Shown here one piece after another: positions 43,336 through 51,554 of a DNA stretch of 64,000 bases. How positions within the stretch are numbered: the first letter of the stretch is position 1; every line of letters begins with the position of its first letter. This stretch comes from Miltoncostaea sp963703045. Lineage in GTDB: Bacteria > Actinomycetota > Thermoleophilia > Miltoncostaeales > Miltoncostaeaceae. The DNA is taken from contig OY969782.1 of NCBI GenBank assembly GCA_963703045.1, positions 186,001 to 250,000 on the forward strand, in the 5' to 3' direction. The translations under genes were made by a program, and so were the position numbers. Under the pieces are notes generated by a model. It searched no databases and was not told where the DNA came from. It was given only the letters and a program-made list of their open reading frames with translations.

Positions 43336-43818
43336 TCATCCGGCGGGCGTCGCCTGCGGGGACGCCGCACGCATGCGGCACACGCCGGTGCCGGCGCAGA
43401 CCTCGCACTCGCCGACCTCGCCGCGGGCGTGCGCGAGGCAGTGGGCCGCGCGGGCGCCGACGACCTCGGCCATGAGCGGATGCAGGCCGAAGGGAGCGGC
43501 GACGAGGTAGGACACGCCGGGGTGACGCTCGGCGGCCTCGTCGGTGAGCGCCGGGATGTCGGAGCTCCAGTGCCGGCCGGGCAGGAGGAAGTAGGGGGAG
43601 ACGACGACGGTCCGCGCCCCGCGGGCGACGCAGGCGTCGAAGGCGTCGGCGATCGAGGGCCGGGCGAGCTCCATGTGCGCGGGCTCGACGATCTCGTAGG
43701 GGACGACCGCGGCGACCTGCTCGACCATGCGCTCGAGCATCTCGTTGCTCGCGGCGCGCCGCGAGCCGTGGTCGACGACGATCATGCCGATCGGTCCTGC
43801 GGGTGTGTGAGCGTCCAT
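43336..43818 (-). CDS. Sirohydrochlorin chelatase-like protein (CbiX/SirB family)
   Basis: A 160-aa single-domain chelatase: VDHGSRRAASNEMLERM (catalytic His about residue 14), PAHMELARPSIADAFDACVA (second His), TVVVSPYFLLPGRHW. The family inserts Co or Fe into sirohydrochlorin (cobalamin or siroheme synthesis). A C-terminal Cys-rich tail, CEVCAGTGVC, could bind a metal or Fe-S cluster; such tails occur in some CbiX proteins. No other tetrapyrrole gene is near. ATG 43818 is 6 nt after TACCAT, so leaderless. Confidence 0.8.
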   Translation of the reverse strand: MDAHTPAGPIGMIVVDHGSRRAASNEMLERMVEQVAAVVPYEIVEPAHMELARPSIADAFDACVARGARTVVVSPYFLLPGRHWSSDIPALTDEAAERHPGVSYLVAAPFGLHPLMAEVVGARAAHCLAHARGEVGECEVCAGTGVCRMRAASPQATPAG

Positions 43819-43824
43819 GTCCAG

Positions 43825-43830
43825 ATGGTA
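43825..43830 (-). promoter_or_regulatory. -10 element, leaderless start of the chelatase gene
   Basis: TACCAT on the minus strand, 6 nt before ATG 43818. Confidence 0.4.
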
Positions 43831-43915
43831 GGGACCGCACGCCCGTCGCGGTCCCCATCCGCCCACGCGCGCCGCCCTCGAACCCGCCGCCGCCGCGTCG
43901 TGCGATCCCGCCCGC

Positions 43916-43921
43916 TACCCT
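43916..43921 (+). promoter_or_regulatory. -10 element, leaderless start of the Tim44-like gene
   Basis: TACCCT, 6 nt before ATG 43928. Confidence 0.45.
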
Positions 43922-43927
43922 CGCGCG

Positions 43928-45343
43928 ATGCGCAGCAATCACCGCCGCCGCCGCCCCCTCATCCTCCCCGTCGCCGTCCTCACGGCCCTGCTGCTGATCG
44001 TGTGCGCCGCCGGCGCGCTCGGCGCCGCGGGCGGCGGCAGCGGCGGGTTCGGCGGCGGTGGCGGTGGCGGTGGGGGTGGCGGTGGCGGCGGCTACGGCGG
44101 CGGCGGCGGCTCGGGATCGGGCGGAGGGCTCAGCGGGACCGGCGCGCTCGTCGTGTTCGGCGGCGTCGCGGTCGTGCTGGTGTTCGGCGCGATCCAGGAG
44201 AAGCGAAAGGCGACCTGGAGCCGCGGGTACGCGGCCACCCGCGACCGGCTCACCGCCGCCCGCCGTCAGCGGCGCCGCGAGCAGATCGAGCGCACCGCCC
44301 TCGTCGCGGCGGAGGACGATCCGGCCTTCGCGGCCGACCGCGTGCGCGAGGAGGCCGCGGCGCTCTTCCGGTCGATCCAGGTCGCGTGGGACGCCGACGA
44401 TCGCGAGGCCCTCGCCCGTATGGTGGCGCCCGACCTGATGACGGAGTGGCGGCTGCGGCTCGAGGACTTCGCCGGCAAGGGCTGGCGCAACCACGTCGCC
44501 GTACGGTCGTGCGCCGTCGAGTACGTCGGCATCACCAACCGCATGCACGACGACGAGGACCGCGTCGTCGTGCGGGTGGCCGCCGAGCTCGAGGACTACG
44601 TGCTCGATCGCGACGGCGATCGCATCAACCACTCGGGCAACAGCGGCTCCGAGTCGCATCTGCGCGAGTACTGGACCCTCGGCAAGCGCGACGGGCGCTG
44701 GACGCTGCTGTCGATCGAGCAGGACGAGGAGGGCACGCACCAGCTCGACGCGCCCGCCGAGGCCGATCCCGGCGAGGACCGCCGCATGACCGACCGGGCG
44801 CGCGTCGAGGCCGCCGTGGCCGACCCACTGCCCGAGGGGTTCACGCACGCGGAGGTGGCCGATCCCGGGGACGAGACCGCCCTCGCGAAGGCGCGCGGCC
44901 TGTCGCTGGCCGACGAGCGCTTCGACCCCGACGTCATCGACGCGGCCGTCCGCAGGGGGGTGGCCGCCTGGGCGGACGCGGTCGACGGCGACGACGCGGC
45001 CTTCGCGCACATCGCCCACCCCGGGCTGCTGGAGGAGCTTCTCCACCCGCCGAGCCCCGGCCGTCGCCTGCGCCTGGTGGTGCGGGCGCCGGTCATCCTC
45101 TCGACGGCCCTCACGGACGTCGATACGGAGGTCGACCCCCCGACGGCCACCGTGCACATGCGCCTGGAGGGCGTGCGCTACGTCGAGGACCGCAACACGC
45201 TCGACGTCGTGGCCGGCTCACGCAACCGGGCGACCCGCTTCGACGGCACGTGGACGCTGGCCCTCGACGGCCCCCCCGACAGCCCGTGGCGCATCGCCGC
45301 CGTGCGCGACGATGCGCCGCCGCGGGACGCCGCGACCCGTTGA
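43928..45343 (+). CDS. Tim44-like domain membrane protein
   Basis: A 471-aa protein. Signal-anchor (ILPVAVLTALLLIVCAAGAL), then a Gly-rich run (about residues 34-70), a second membrane helix (ALVVFGGVAVVLVFGAIQ) and a basic linker. Tim44-like alpha/beta domain: ALFRSIQVAWDADDREAL, MVAPDLMTEW, YWTLGKRDGRWTL. A second, related domain of unknown type follows (residues 290-465). In mitochondria Tim44 tethers Hsp70 to the membrane; the bacterial role is unknown. Start is leaderless-type. Gly-rich run could be cytosolic or external depending on orientation. Confidence 0.75.
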   Translation: MRSNHRRRRPLILPVAVLTALLLIVCAAGALGAAGGGSGGFGGGGGGGGGGGGGGYGGGGGSGSGGGLSGTGALVVFGGVAVVLVFGAIQEKRKATWSRGYAATRDRLTAARRQRRREQIERTALVAAEDDPAFAADRVREEAAALFRSIQVAWDADDREALARMVAPDLMTEWRLRLEDFAGKGWRNHVAVRSCAVEYVGITNRMHDDEDRVVVRVAAELEDYVLDRDGDRINHSGNSGSESHLREYWTLGKRDGRWTLLSIEQDEEGTHQLDAPAEADPGEDRRMTDRARVEAAVADPLPEGFTHAEVADPGDETALAKARGLSLADERFDPDVIDAAVRRGVAAWADAVDGDDAAFAHIAHPGLLEELLHPPSPGRRLRLVVRAPVILSTALTDVDTEVDPPTATVHMRLEGVRYVEDRNTLDVVAGSRNRATRFDGTWTLALDGPPDSPWRIAAVRDDAPPRDAATR

Positions 45344-45346
45344 CCG

Positions 45347-45370
45347 CCGCGGGGCCCGGCGGCCCCGCGG
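45347..45370 (+). terminator. Hairpin after Tim44-like gene
   Basis: CCGCGGGGCC (45347-45356) pairs perfectly with GGCCCCGCGG (45361-45370), 3 nt after the stop codon. Confidence 0.5.
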
Positions 45371-45420
45371 GTCGCACCCGGCAGGTCGGAGCCGGTGACC
45401 GGCGAAGTACCTGTCCCGCG

Positions 45421-46644
45421 ATGAGTCCACGCGCCCGCCACGGCGGGGTGGTGGTGATCCTGGTCGCCCTCGCCGCCGTCCTCGCGATCCCGGCTTCCGC
45501 GCCGGCACGGCCGGCGCCGCCCGCGGGCGCCGAGGCCGGCGTCCTCGGGCTCGGCGCGCGGGGGGCGGTCGTGCGCGACCTGCAGCGCGAGTTGCGCCGA
45601 CGGGGCCTGCGGATCGGCATCGACGGCCGCTACGGACCGGCGACCCGCCGCGCCGTCGCCCGCCTGCAACGCCGCCTCGACCTGCGGGTGAACGGCATCG
45701 TCGACCGGCCCTTCCTGTGGTCGCTCGGCCTGTCGGTGTGCGGCCTGCCCGGCCCGACCGCGGCCCGCGGAGGGCCGCGCTCGGAGCTGCGCCTCGGCGC
45801 CCACGGGCCGCGCGTGTGCGCCCTGCAGCGGGCGTTGCGGCGGGGCGGCGACCGGGGACTCGCGGTCGACGGTGGCTACGGGCCGCGCACCCGCGAGTCG
45901 GTGCGGCGCGCGCAGCGTCGCCTGGGGCTGCGGGCGAGCGGAGTAGCCGACGACCGCCTGCTCGCGCGGCTGCGCACCGGCCCCCGGCCCGCCGGTCCCG
46001 TCGTCGCCTCCGGGACGCCCCTGTCGGTGGGCACGCGCGGGCCCGCCGTCCGGCGCCTGCAGGACGAGCTGCGCCGACGCGGCTACGCCATCCGGGTCGA
46101 CGGCGTCTACGGCCCCGCCACGCGGCGGGCCGTGGCCCGGCTGCAGCGGCGGCTCGGGCTCCGGGTCAACGGCGCGGTGGACGCGGCACTGCTGCGCCGG
46201 CTCGGCACCTTCCGGGCCCGGCACCTGCAGGCCTTCCCGGTGCGGGCGCCGCACTCGTTCGGCGACGACTGGGGCGCACCGCGCCCCCAGGGACCCCACC
46301 GGGGCACCGACGTCATCGCCCCCCCGGGGGCCCCGGTCGTGGCCGTCGCGCCCGGCGTGATCACCGACCTGACGCGCGTGGAGAGGGGCCGGGGCGGCAT
46401 CTACCTCTGGCTGCGTGACGACACCGGCACGACCTACTACTACGCGCACCTGTCGTCGATCGCCCCCGGGCTCGTTCCGGGCTCGCGCGTGACGACGGGA
46501 CAGCGGATCGGGGCGGTGGGGCGCACGGGCGACGCCCGCGGCACCGTGTTCCACCTGCACTTCGAGCTGCACCCCGGCGGGGGGCGGGCGATCAACCCGT
46601 ACCCCGAGCTGCGGGCCGTCGACGCGGCGACCGTCCTCGCCTGA
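45421..46644 (+). CDS. M23 peptidase with three peptidoglycan-binding modules
   Basis: A 407-aa secreted hydrolase. Signal peptide (VVVILVALAAVLAIPASAPA); then three PG_binding_1 repeats (about residues 45-100, 118-178, 200-260) with the shared core DGRYGPATRRAVARLQRR / DGGYGPRTRESVRRAQRR / DGVYGPATRRAVARLQRR. A LytM-type M23 domain ends it: PHRGTDVIAP (about residue 292, zinc His/Asp), YYYAHLSS and FHLHFELHP (about 379, HxH). All zinc ligands are present, so it is probably an active endopeptidase that cuts peptide cross-links. Start ATG 45421; the -10 TACCTG lies close upstream. Confidence 0.9.
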   Translation: MSPRARHGGVVVILVALAAVLAIPASAPARPAPPAGAEAGVLGLGARGAVVRDLQRELRRRGLRIGIDGRYGPATRRAVARLQRRLDLRVNGIVDRPFLWSLGLSVCGLPGPTAARGGPRSELRLGAHGPRVCALQRALRRGGDRGLAVDGGYGPRTRESVRRAQRRLGLRASGVADDRLLARLRTGPRPAGPVVASGTPLSVGTRGPAVRRLQDELRRRGYAIRVDGVYGPATRRAVARLQRRLGLRVNGAVDAALLRRLGTFRARHLQAFPVRAPHSFGDDWGAPRPQGPHRGTDVIAPPGAPVVAVAPGVITDLTRVERGRGGIYLWLRDDTGTTYYYAHLSSIAPGLVPGSRVTTGQRIGAVGRTGDARGTVFHLHFELHPGGGRAINPYPELRAVDAATVLA

Positions 46645-46689
46645 GGCCCCGGCGGGACCGGCGCCGTGGGGGGTCGCACGCCCGCCCGG

Positions 46690-46695
46690 TATCCT
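46690..46695 (+). promoter_or_regulatory. -10 element upstream of the 122-aa gene
   Basis: TATCCT, 9 nt before ATG 46705. Confidence 0.35.
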
Positions 46696-46704
46696 CCCGG
46701 GCCG

Positions 46705-47073
46705 ATGACGCGAACCGTCCCCCGCATCCTGCGGCTCGCCGACCGCGACCTGCGCGCCGACGACGGCCGGCGCTTCGCGCTGCTGCACGTGGTGAGCGGC
46801 GAGCGACACCACCTGGGGTGGTTCGAGCTCGCCGACGACGACGCGTGGCGCGTGGGGCTGACCGACGCGGCCGAGGTGGTCGGCGCCGGCGTCCCCACCG
46901 AGCGGGTGCGGACGGCCACCGAGCAGCTGCTCGACGCGCTGAGGGCGGCGCGCGACGCCGACGAGGTCAACGTCGCCCCGCCGATCGGCCCGATCGTCAA
47001 CCGGCTGCGGTACGTGGTCGACCGCCGCCGGGCCGTCGAGCGGCTCGAGGGGGAGCTGCGCTCGCTCGGCTAG
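46705..47073 (+). CDS. Small cytoplasmic protein of unknown function
   Basis: A 122-aa protein: a beta-rich N-terminal half (RFALLHVVSGERHHLGWFEL) and a helical C-terminal half (TEQLLDALRAARDADEV, VVDRRRAVERLEGELRS). There is no membrane segment and no cysteine. No family recognised. It precedes the SDR gene by 43 bp on the same strand. Confidence 0.55.
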   Translation: MTRTVPRILRLADRDLRADDGRRFALLHVVSGERHHLGWFELADDDAWRVGLTDAAEVVGAGVPTERVRTATEQLLDALRAARDADEVNVAPPIGPIVNRLRYVVDRRRAVERLEGELRSLG

Positions 47074-47116
47074 CGCGGCGGCGCGGGTGCCGTCCGCGCG
47101 CGACCGGAGGGGCGCG

Positions 47117-48532
47117 GTGAGCATCGACGACCACGACATGGACGTGTTCCGGAGGGTGATCGCGGCTGCCGAGGCCCTGCCGCCCGAGCACCCGGACGCC
47201 GTCGCGGTGCGCCGGGCCGCCGCGGGGGTCTACAAGACGGCCAGGCTGCGCCGTCGCGAGGAGCGCCGCGCGGCCATCGCTGCCAACGACGCGGCGGTCA
47301 CGGCCGCCACCGCGACCGGGGCGCCGGGCCGGGTCGACGACGAGACCCGCGGGCTGCCCCTGGCCGCGGCCGCCCCCGGCGACACGGCGGGCACGCTCAT
47401 GCGGGCCCGGGGCTGCTACGTCTGCAAGCGCCGGTACACCGAGGTGGACGCCTTCCACCACCAGCTCTGTCCCGGGTGCGCCGCCCGCAACCGGGAGCGC
47501 CGGGACGCGCGCACCGACCTGCGCGGCCGCAGCGCCCTGCTCACCGGCGGGCGGGCCAAGATCGGCATGTACATCGCGCTGCGCCTGCTGCGCGACGGGG
47601 CCCACACGACCATCACCACCCGCTTCCCGCGCGACGCGGCGCGCCGGTTCGCGGCGATGCCCGACAGCGGTGACTGGCTGCACCGGTTGCGCATCGTCGG
47701 CGTCGACCTCCGCGATCCGGCACAGGTGGTGGCGCTGGCCGACGCGGTCGCGGCGCGCGGACCCCTCGACATCCTCATCAACAACGCGGCCCAGACGGTC
47801 CGGCGGTCGCCCGCGGCCTACGCGCCCCTCGCCGCCGCCGAGGCCGCGCCCCTCGAGGCCGGCCCGGCGCCCGAGGTGCTCTCGCTCGGCGGGGGCGCCC
47901 CCGGGGCCGTCGGCGACGGCGCGCCCGGACACTGGACCCCGACCCCGCGGGCCCTCGCCGAGCTCGCGCTGACGGCCGGCTCGGCCTCGCCGGCCCGCAT
48001 CGCGGCCCGCAGGGCGATCGACGCCGGCGGCCTGGTGCCCGACCTGGCGGCGGTCAACTCGTGGGTGCAGACGGTCGACCAGGTCGACCCGGTCGAGATG
48101 CTCGAGGTGCAACTCTGCAACATGACGGCGCCGTTCATCCTGGTCGGCCGGCTGCGCGCCGCCCTGGCCGCGTCCGCCGCGCGCCGCCGGTACGTCGTCA
48201 ACGTCTCGGCGATGGAGGGGCAGTTCGGTCGCGGCTACAAGGGGCCCGGGCACCCGCACACCAACATGGCCAAGGCGGCGCTCAACATGCTCACCCGCAC
48301 GAGCGCCCAGGAGATGCGCGCCGACGGCATCCTCATGACGAGCGTCGACACCGGCTGGATCACCGACGAGCGCCCGCACCCGACCCGGGAGCGGCTCGCC
48401 GGCGTGGGCTTCCACGCGCCGCTCGACCTCGTGGACGGGGCGGCCCGCGTCTACGACCCGATCGTGCGGGGCGAGGCCGGTGAGGACGTCTACGGCTGCT
48501 TCCTGAAGGACTTCGAGCCGGCCCCCTGGTAG
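47117..48532 (+). CDS. Atypical short-chain dehydrogenase with N-terminal zinc ribbon
   Basis: A 471-aa protein; classical SDRs are about 250. Residues 1-95 are helical and charged. A zinc ribbon follows (CYVC at 100-103, CPGC at 118-121). The Rossmann domain starts near 132 with LLTGGRAKIG, then NNAAQT. A Pro/Ala-rich insertion of about 60 residues (near 240-300) interrupts the SDR fold. The catalytic region reads VNVSAMEGQF then HPHTNMAKAALNML: Ser and Lys386 are kept, but the Tyr four residues before Lys is Thr. It may be a non-enzymatic or altered oxidoreductase. GTG 47117 has GGAGGGG upstream. Confidence 0.75.
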   Translation: MSIDDHDMDVFRRVIAAAEALPPEHPDAVAVRRAAAGVYKTARLRRREERRAAIAANDAAVTAATATGAPGRVDDETRGLPLAAAAPGDTAGTLMRARGCYVCKRRYTEVDAFHHQLCPGCAARNRERRDARTDLRGRSALLTGGRAKIGMYIALRLLRDGAHTTITTRFPRDAARRFAAMPDSGDWLHRLRIVGVDLRDPAQVVALADAVAARGPLDILINNAAQTVRRSPAAYAPLAAAEAAPLEAGPAPEVLSLGGGAPGAVGDGAPGHWTPTPRALAELALTAGSASPARIAARRAIDAGGLVPDLAAVNSWVQTVDQVDPVEMLEVQLCNMTAPFILVGRLRAALAASAARRRYVVNVSAMEGQFGRGYKGPGHPHTNMAKAALNMLTRTSAQEMRADGILMTSVDTGWITDERPHPTRERLAGVGFHAPLDLVDGAARVYDPIVRGEAGEDVYGCFLKDFEPAPW

Positions 48533-48629
48533 CGGCGGGCGGGTCCCGTCGCCTGGGCGCACCGCCCCGCGAACCTCCAGACTGCGGCACGGACCCGCCG
48601 ATCGCGGGAGCGATGCGAAGGGCGACGGC

Positions 48630-49685
48630 ATGCAGATGAGGTTCCTCGGCCGGACCGGCCTCCAGGTCTCGGCCATCTCGTTCGGGGCGATGACCTTCGG
48701 CGGCGGCGACAGCGAGTTCTTCCGCCCCGTCGGCACGACGGAGGTCGACGAGGCCCGCCGTCAGGTCGACCTCTGCCTCGACGCCGGGGTCAACCTCTTC
48801 GACACGGCCGACGTGTACTCGGACGGCCGCTCGGAGGAGATCCTCGGCGCCGCCCTCGGCGACCGCCGCGCCGACGTGCTCGTGGCGACCAAGTTGCACG
48901 GCCAGATGGGGGCCGGTCCGAACGACCGGGGCCAGTCGCGCCACCACATCGTGCGCGCCGTCCACGCGAGCCTCCGCCGGCTGGGCACCGACTGGATCGA
49001 CGTGCTCCAGGTGCACGGGGTCGACGGGCGCACCGACGCCCACGAGACCCTGCGGGCACTCGACGACCTCGTGCGGGCCGGCACCGTCCGCTACACCGGC
49101 TGCTCCAACTTCAGCGGCTGGCACCTGATGAAGGCGCTCGGCATCTCCGAGCGCGAGCACCTCGAGCGCTTCCAGGTGCTGCAGGCCCACTACTCGCTCG
49201 TCGCGCGCGACCTCGAGCACGAGCTCGTGCCGCTCTGCCTCGACCAGGGGGTCGGGATCCTGGTCTGGAGCCCCCTGTCGGGCGGGTTCCTGACCGGCAA
49301 GGTGCGCCGGGGCGACCGAGGCCCGGAGGGCTCGCGGACCGCCCTGATGGGACCCCCGGGGGGGCTCGCCGACCCCGAGCGGGCCTTCTCGGTGGTCGAG
49401 GCCCTGGTCGAGATCGCGGCCGGCCGGTCGGTCGGGCCGGCCCAGGTCGCCCTCAACTGGCTGCTCGCCAAGCCCGGTGTCACGTCGCTGATCGTCGGGG
49501 CGCGCACCCGCGAGCAGCTCGCCGACAACCTCGCCGCGACGGACTGGACGCTCTCGGCCGAGGAGGTCGCGCGGCTCGACGCCCTCTCGGCCGGCCGCCT
49601 CCCGTACCCCTACTGGCACCAGCTCCGCTACAACGCCGAGCGCATCGACGAGCCCTGGCTCGTCGAGCGCCGCGACCGCGGCTAG
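48630..49685 (+). CDS. Aldo/keto reductase
   Basis: A 351-aa (beta/alpha)8 barrel oxidoreductase. Active-site tetrad: Asp and Tyr in NLFDTADVYSDG, Lys in VLVATKLHG, His in VLQVHGVDG. NADPH site near the end: GARTREQLADNLAA. Closest in look to the YakC/Tas-type AKR with YSLVARDLEHELVPLC and WSPLSGGFLTGK. It reduces aldehydes or ketones; the substrate is unknown. Independent transcription unit with an AUG start after a weak GAAGG site. Confidence 0.92.
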   Translation: MQMRFLGRTGLQVSAISFGAMTFGGGDSEFFRPVGTTEVDEARRQVDLCLDAGVNLFDTADVYSDGRSEEILGAALGDRRADVLVATKLHGQMGAGPNDRGQSRHHIVRAVHASLRRLGTDWIDVLQVHGVDGRTDAHETLRALDDLVRAGTVRYTGCSNFSGWHLMKALGISEREHLERFQVLQAHYSLVARDLEHELVPLCLDQGVGILVWSPLSGGFLTGKVRRGDRGPEGSRTALMGPPGGLADPERAFSVVEALVEIAAGRSVGPAQVALNWLLAKPGVTSLIVGARTREQLADNLAATDWTLSAEEVARLDALSAGRLPYPYWHQLRYNAERIDEPWLVERRDRG

Positions 49686-49748
49686 CGCGGTTTCGGGCCA
49701 CGACCGCCGGGGCAGCATGCGGCCGATGCGGCGAGCGAGGGGGCGATC

Positions 49749-50555
49749 GTGGCGATGACGGAGGCACGGCGGGCGGCCGATCACCCGTGGGCCGAGGGTC
49801 TGTTCCGCGCGGGCATGGTCGCCAAGGCGACGCTCTACCTGGTCATCGGCGTGCTGGCGCTGGCCGTGGCGTTCGATGTCGGGGGCCGCACCACCGACAC
49901 CGCGGGAGCCCTCCAGACCCTGGCCCGGCAGTCGTTCGGGACCCTGCTGATGGCCCTGCTGGCGGCCGGCCTGCTGGGCTACGCGCTCTGGCGGATCGTC
50001 CAGGCGGCCCTGGACACCGACGGCGAGGGCTCCGACGCGTCGGGGGTCGCCGCGAGGGTCGGCGCCGCGGGCAGCGGCCTGGCGCACCTCGGGCTGATGG
50101 TCCTCGCGATCCGGCTGCTGGTCGACAGCGACTCCGGATCGTCCTCGGGGGGGCAGGAGCGCCAGGCGACCTCGGGCGTGCTCGGCTGGACCGGCGGACG
50201 GCTGATCGTCGGCGTGGTCGCCCTCGTGGTGATCGGCATCGGCGCCTACGGCGTCCACCAGGGAGTGACCCGGGGGTTCATGGACCGCATGCGCGTCTCG
50301 GGCCCGCGCCGGCGCCTCGTCGAGCGGCTGGGCACCGTGGGCTTCGTCGCGCGCGGGATCGTCTTCGGCATCGCGGGCGTGTTCCTCATGAAGGCCGCCA
50401 TCGAGTACGACCCGAAGGAGGCGGTGGGGGTGGACGGCGCTCTCGGCCGTCTCGCCTCGGCCGCCCTCGGCCCGGTGCTGCTCGCGCTCGTCGCCGCCGG
50501 TCTGGTCGCCTACGCGCTCACCTGCGTCGCGTGGGCGCGCTACCGGGAGGTCTGA
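49749..50555 (+). CDS. DUF1206 membrane protein
   Basis: A 268-aa membrane protein with six hydrophobic helices, arranged as three repeated pairs: ATLYLVIGVLALAVAF, LLMALLAAGLLGYALWRIV, GLAHLGLMVLAIRLL, LIVGVVALVVIGIGAYGV, ARGIVFGIAGVFLMKAAI, VLLALVAAGLVAYALTC. The tandem duplication is characteristic of DUF1206. Function is unknown. GTG 49749 or ATG 49755 are equivalent starts. Confidence 0.85.
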   Translation: MAMTEARRAADHPWAEGLFRAGMVAKATLYLVIGVLALAVAFDVGGRTTDTAGALQTLARQSFGTLLMALLAAGLLGYALWRIVQAALDTDGEGSDASGVAARVGAAGSGLAHLGLMVLAIRLLVDSDSGSSSGGQERQATSGVLGWTGGRLIVGVVALVVIGIGAYGVHQGVTRGFMDRMRVSGPRRRLVERLGTVGFVARGIVFGIAGVFLMKAAIEYDPKEAVGVDGALGRLASAALGPVLLALVAAGLVAYALTCVAWARYREV

Positions 50556-50559
50556 GCGC

Positions 50560-51187
50560 TCACCCCGCGGCGCCGGCCGCCGGGGCGTCCTGCGACACGA
50601 ACCGGCGCAGCGCCTCGTGCGCGCCGCCGGCGATCGGGTCGCCGTGTGCGAGTAGCAGCGTGTCGAAGTCGAGGTCGAGGAGGCCCCGGTAGGCCTCGAG
50701 CAGACGGGCGCGCGTCCTCGGGGGGTCGTGCATCAGCGAGTCGGGCACGAACCCGAGCGGGCCGTCGCCCGGGATGCGCACGAGGCCGTCGGCGACCGCG
50801 ATCGCGCGGTGGGCCGGGGCGAAGAGGGCCGTCTCGTCGGCGCAGATGCCCCCGATCCCGATGGCGCGTGACACCGCCCGGGAGCTCGTCGCCCGGGGCG
50901 AAGAACTCGACCCGGTCGTCGCCCGCGAAGTCCTGCGCCCCCAGGCGGCTGACGAGCACGCGCGTGCCGAAGCGCTCGGCGAACGCGCCGCAATCGCGCA
51001 TGTGGTGGCGGTTCGTCAGCAGCGCGGCGACCGGCGGGGCACCGTCGTCGAAGGCGTCGAGACCCCCGGGCGGCACGCGCGGGTCGATGAGGACGCGCTC
51101 GGCGACGAGGAGATACGAGCTCACCTCGATCCCGATGTTCGGGTGCACGGTGGTCCAGTGGCGGACGCCGGGGAGGATGTTCTCCAT
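50560..51187 (-). pseudogene. MBL-fold hydrolase-like protein, one frame break
   Basis: Similar to metallo-beta-lactamase-fold proteins but with weak metal motif: TNRHHMRDCGAF in place of HxHxDH, and LAHGDPIAGG near the end. The N-terminal block (SSYLLVAERVLIDPRVPPGG, LGAQDFAGDDRVEFF) is in one frame up to about 50880; the rest (AIGIGGICADETALF, LDLDFDTLLLAHGDP) is in another. Removing one G near 50885 joins them as PGVSRAIGIGG. It converges with the DUF1206 gene. Weak -10 CACACT precedes ATG 51187. Confidence 0.6.
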
Positions 51188-51293
51188 GCCGGGAGTGTGG
51201 CAGGCGCCGATCGATCCCCGACGGCGCCTCGGGTGGCCCGGGCTTCACGTGGGCGGTCCGCGGGGGCGATGATGGGGGGATGGCGGCACACGG

Positions 51294-51539
51294 ATGAGGA
51301 GACGCGCGCTCGAGCCGATCGAGGTCGCCTGCCCGACGTGCGGGCTCATCGCCGAGCTGTTCCGTCCGCGCGGCGCCCGCCGTCCCAAGCTCTGCTGCTG
51401 CCCCGCGCCCGAGCGGGTCGCCAAGGCCACCCGTCCCCGGGTCTGCATCAGCTGCACCACCATCCTCAACCGCTACAACAGCGGCCTCGAGTGCGGCGCC
51501 TGCGCCCGGGCCTCGCGCCGCGGCGGCGCCCCGGCCTGA
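51294..51539 (+). CDS. Small Cys-rich zinc-ribbon-like protein
   Basis: An 81-aa protein with CPTC (about residue 14), KLCCCP, CISC and CGAC motifs: enough pairs for two zinc sites. Basic overall. It may be a nucleic-acid-binding or scaffold zinc finger. No family recognised. Confidence 0.5.
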   Translation: MRRRALEPIEVACPTCGLIAELFRPRGARRPKLCCCPAPERVAKATRPRVCISCTTILNRYNSGLECGACARASRRGGAPA

Positions 51540-51554
51540 CCGCCGCCGGGCGCC

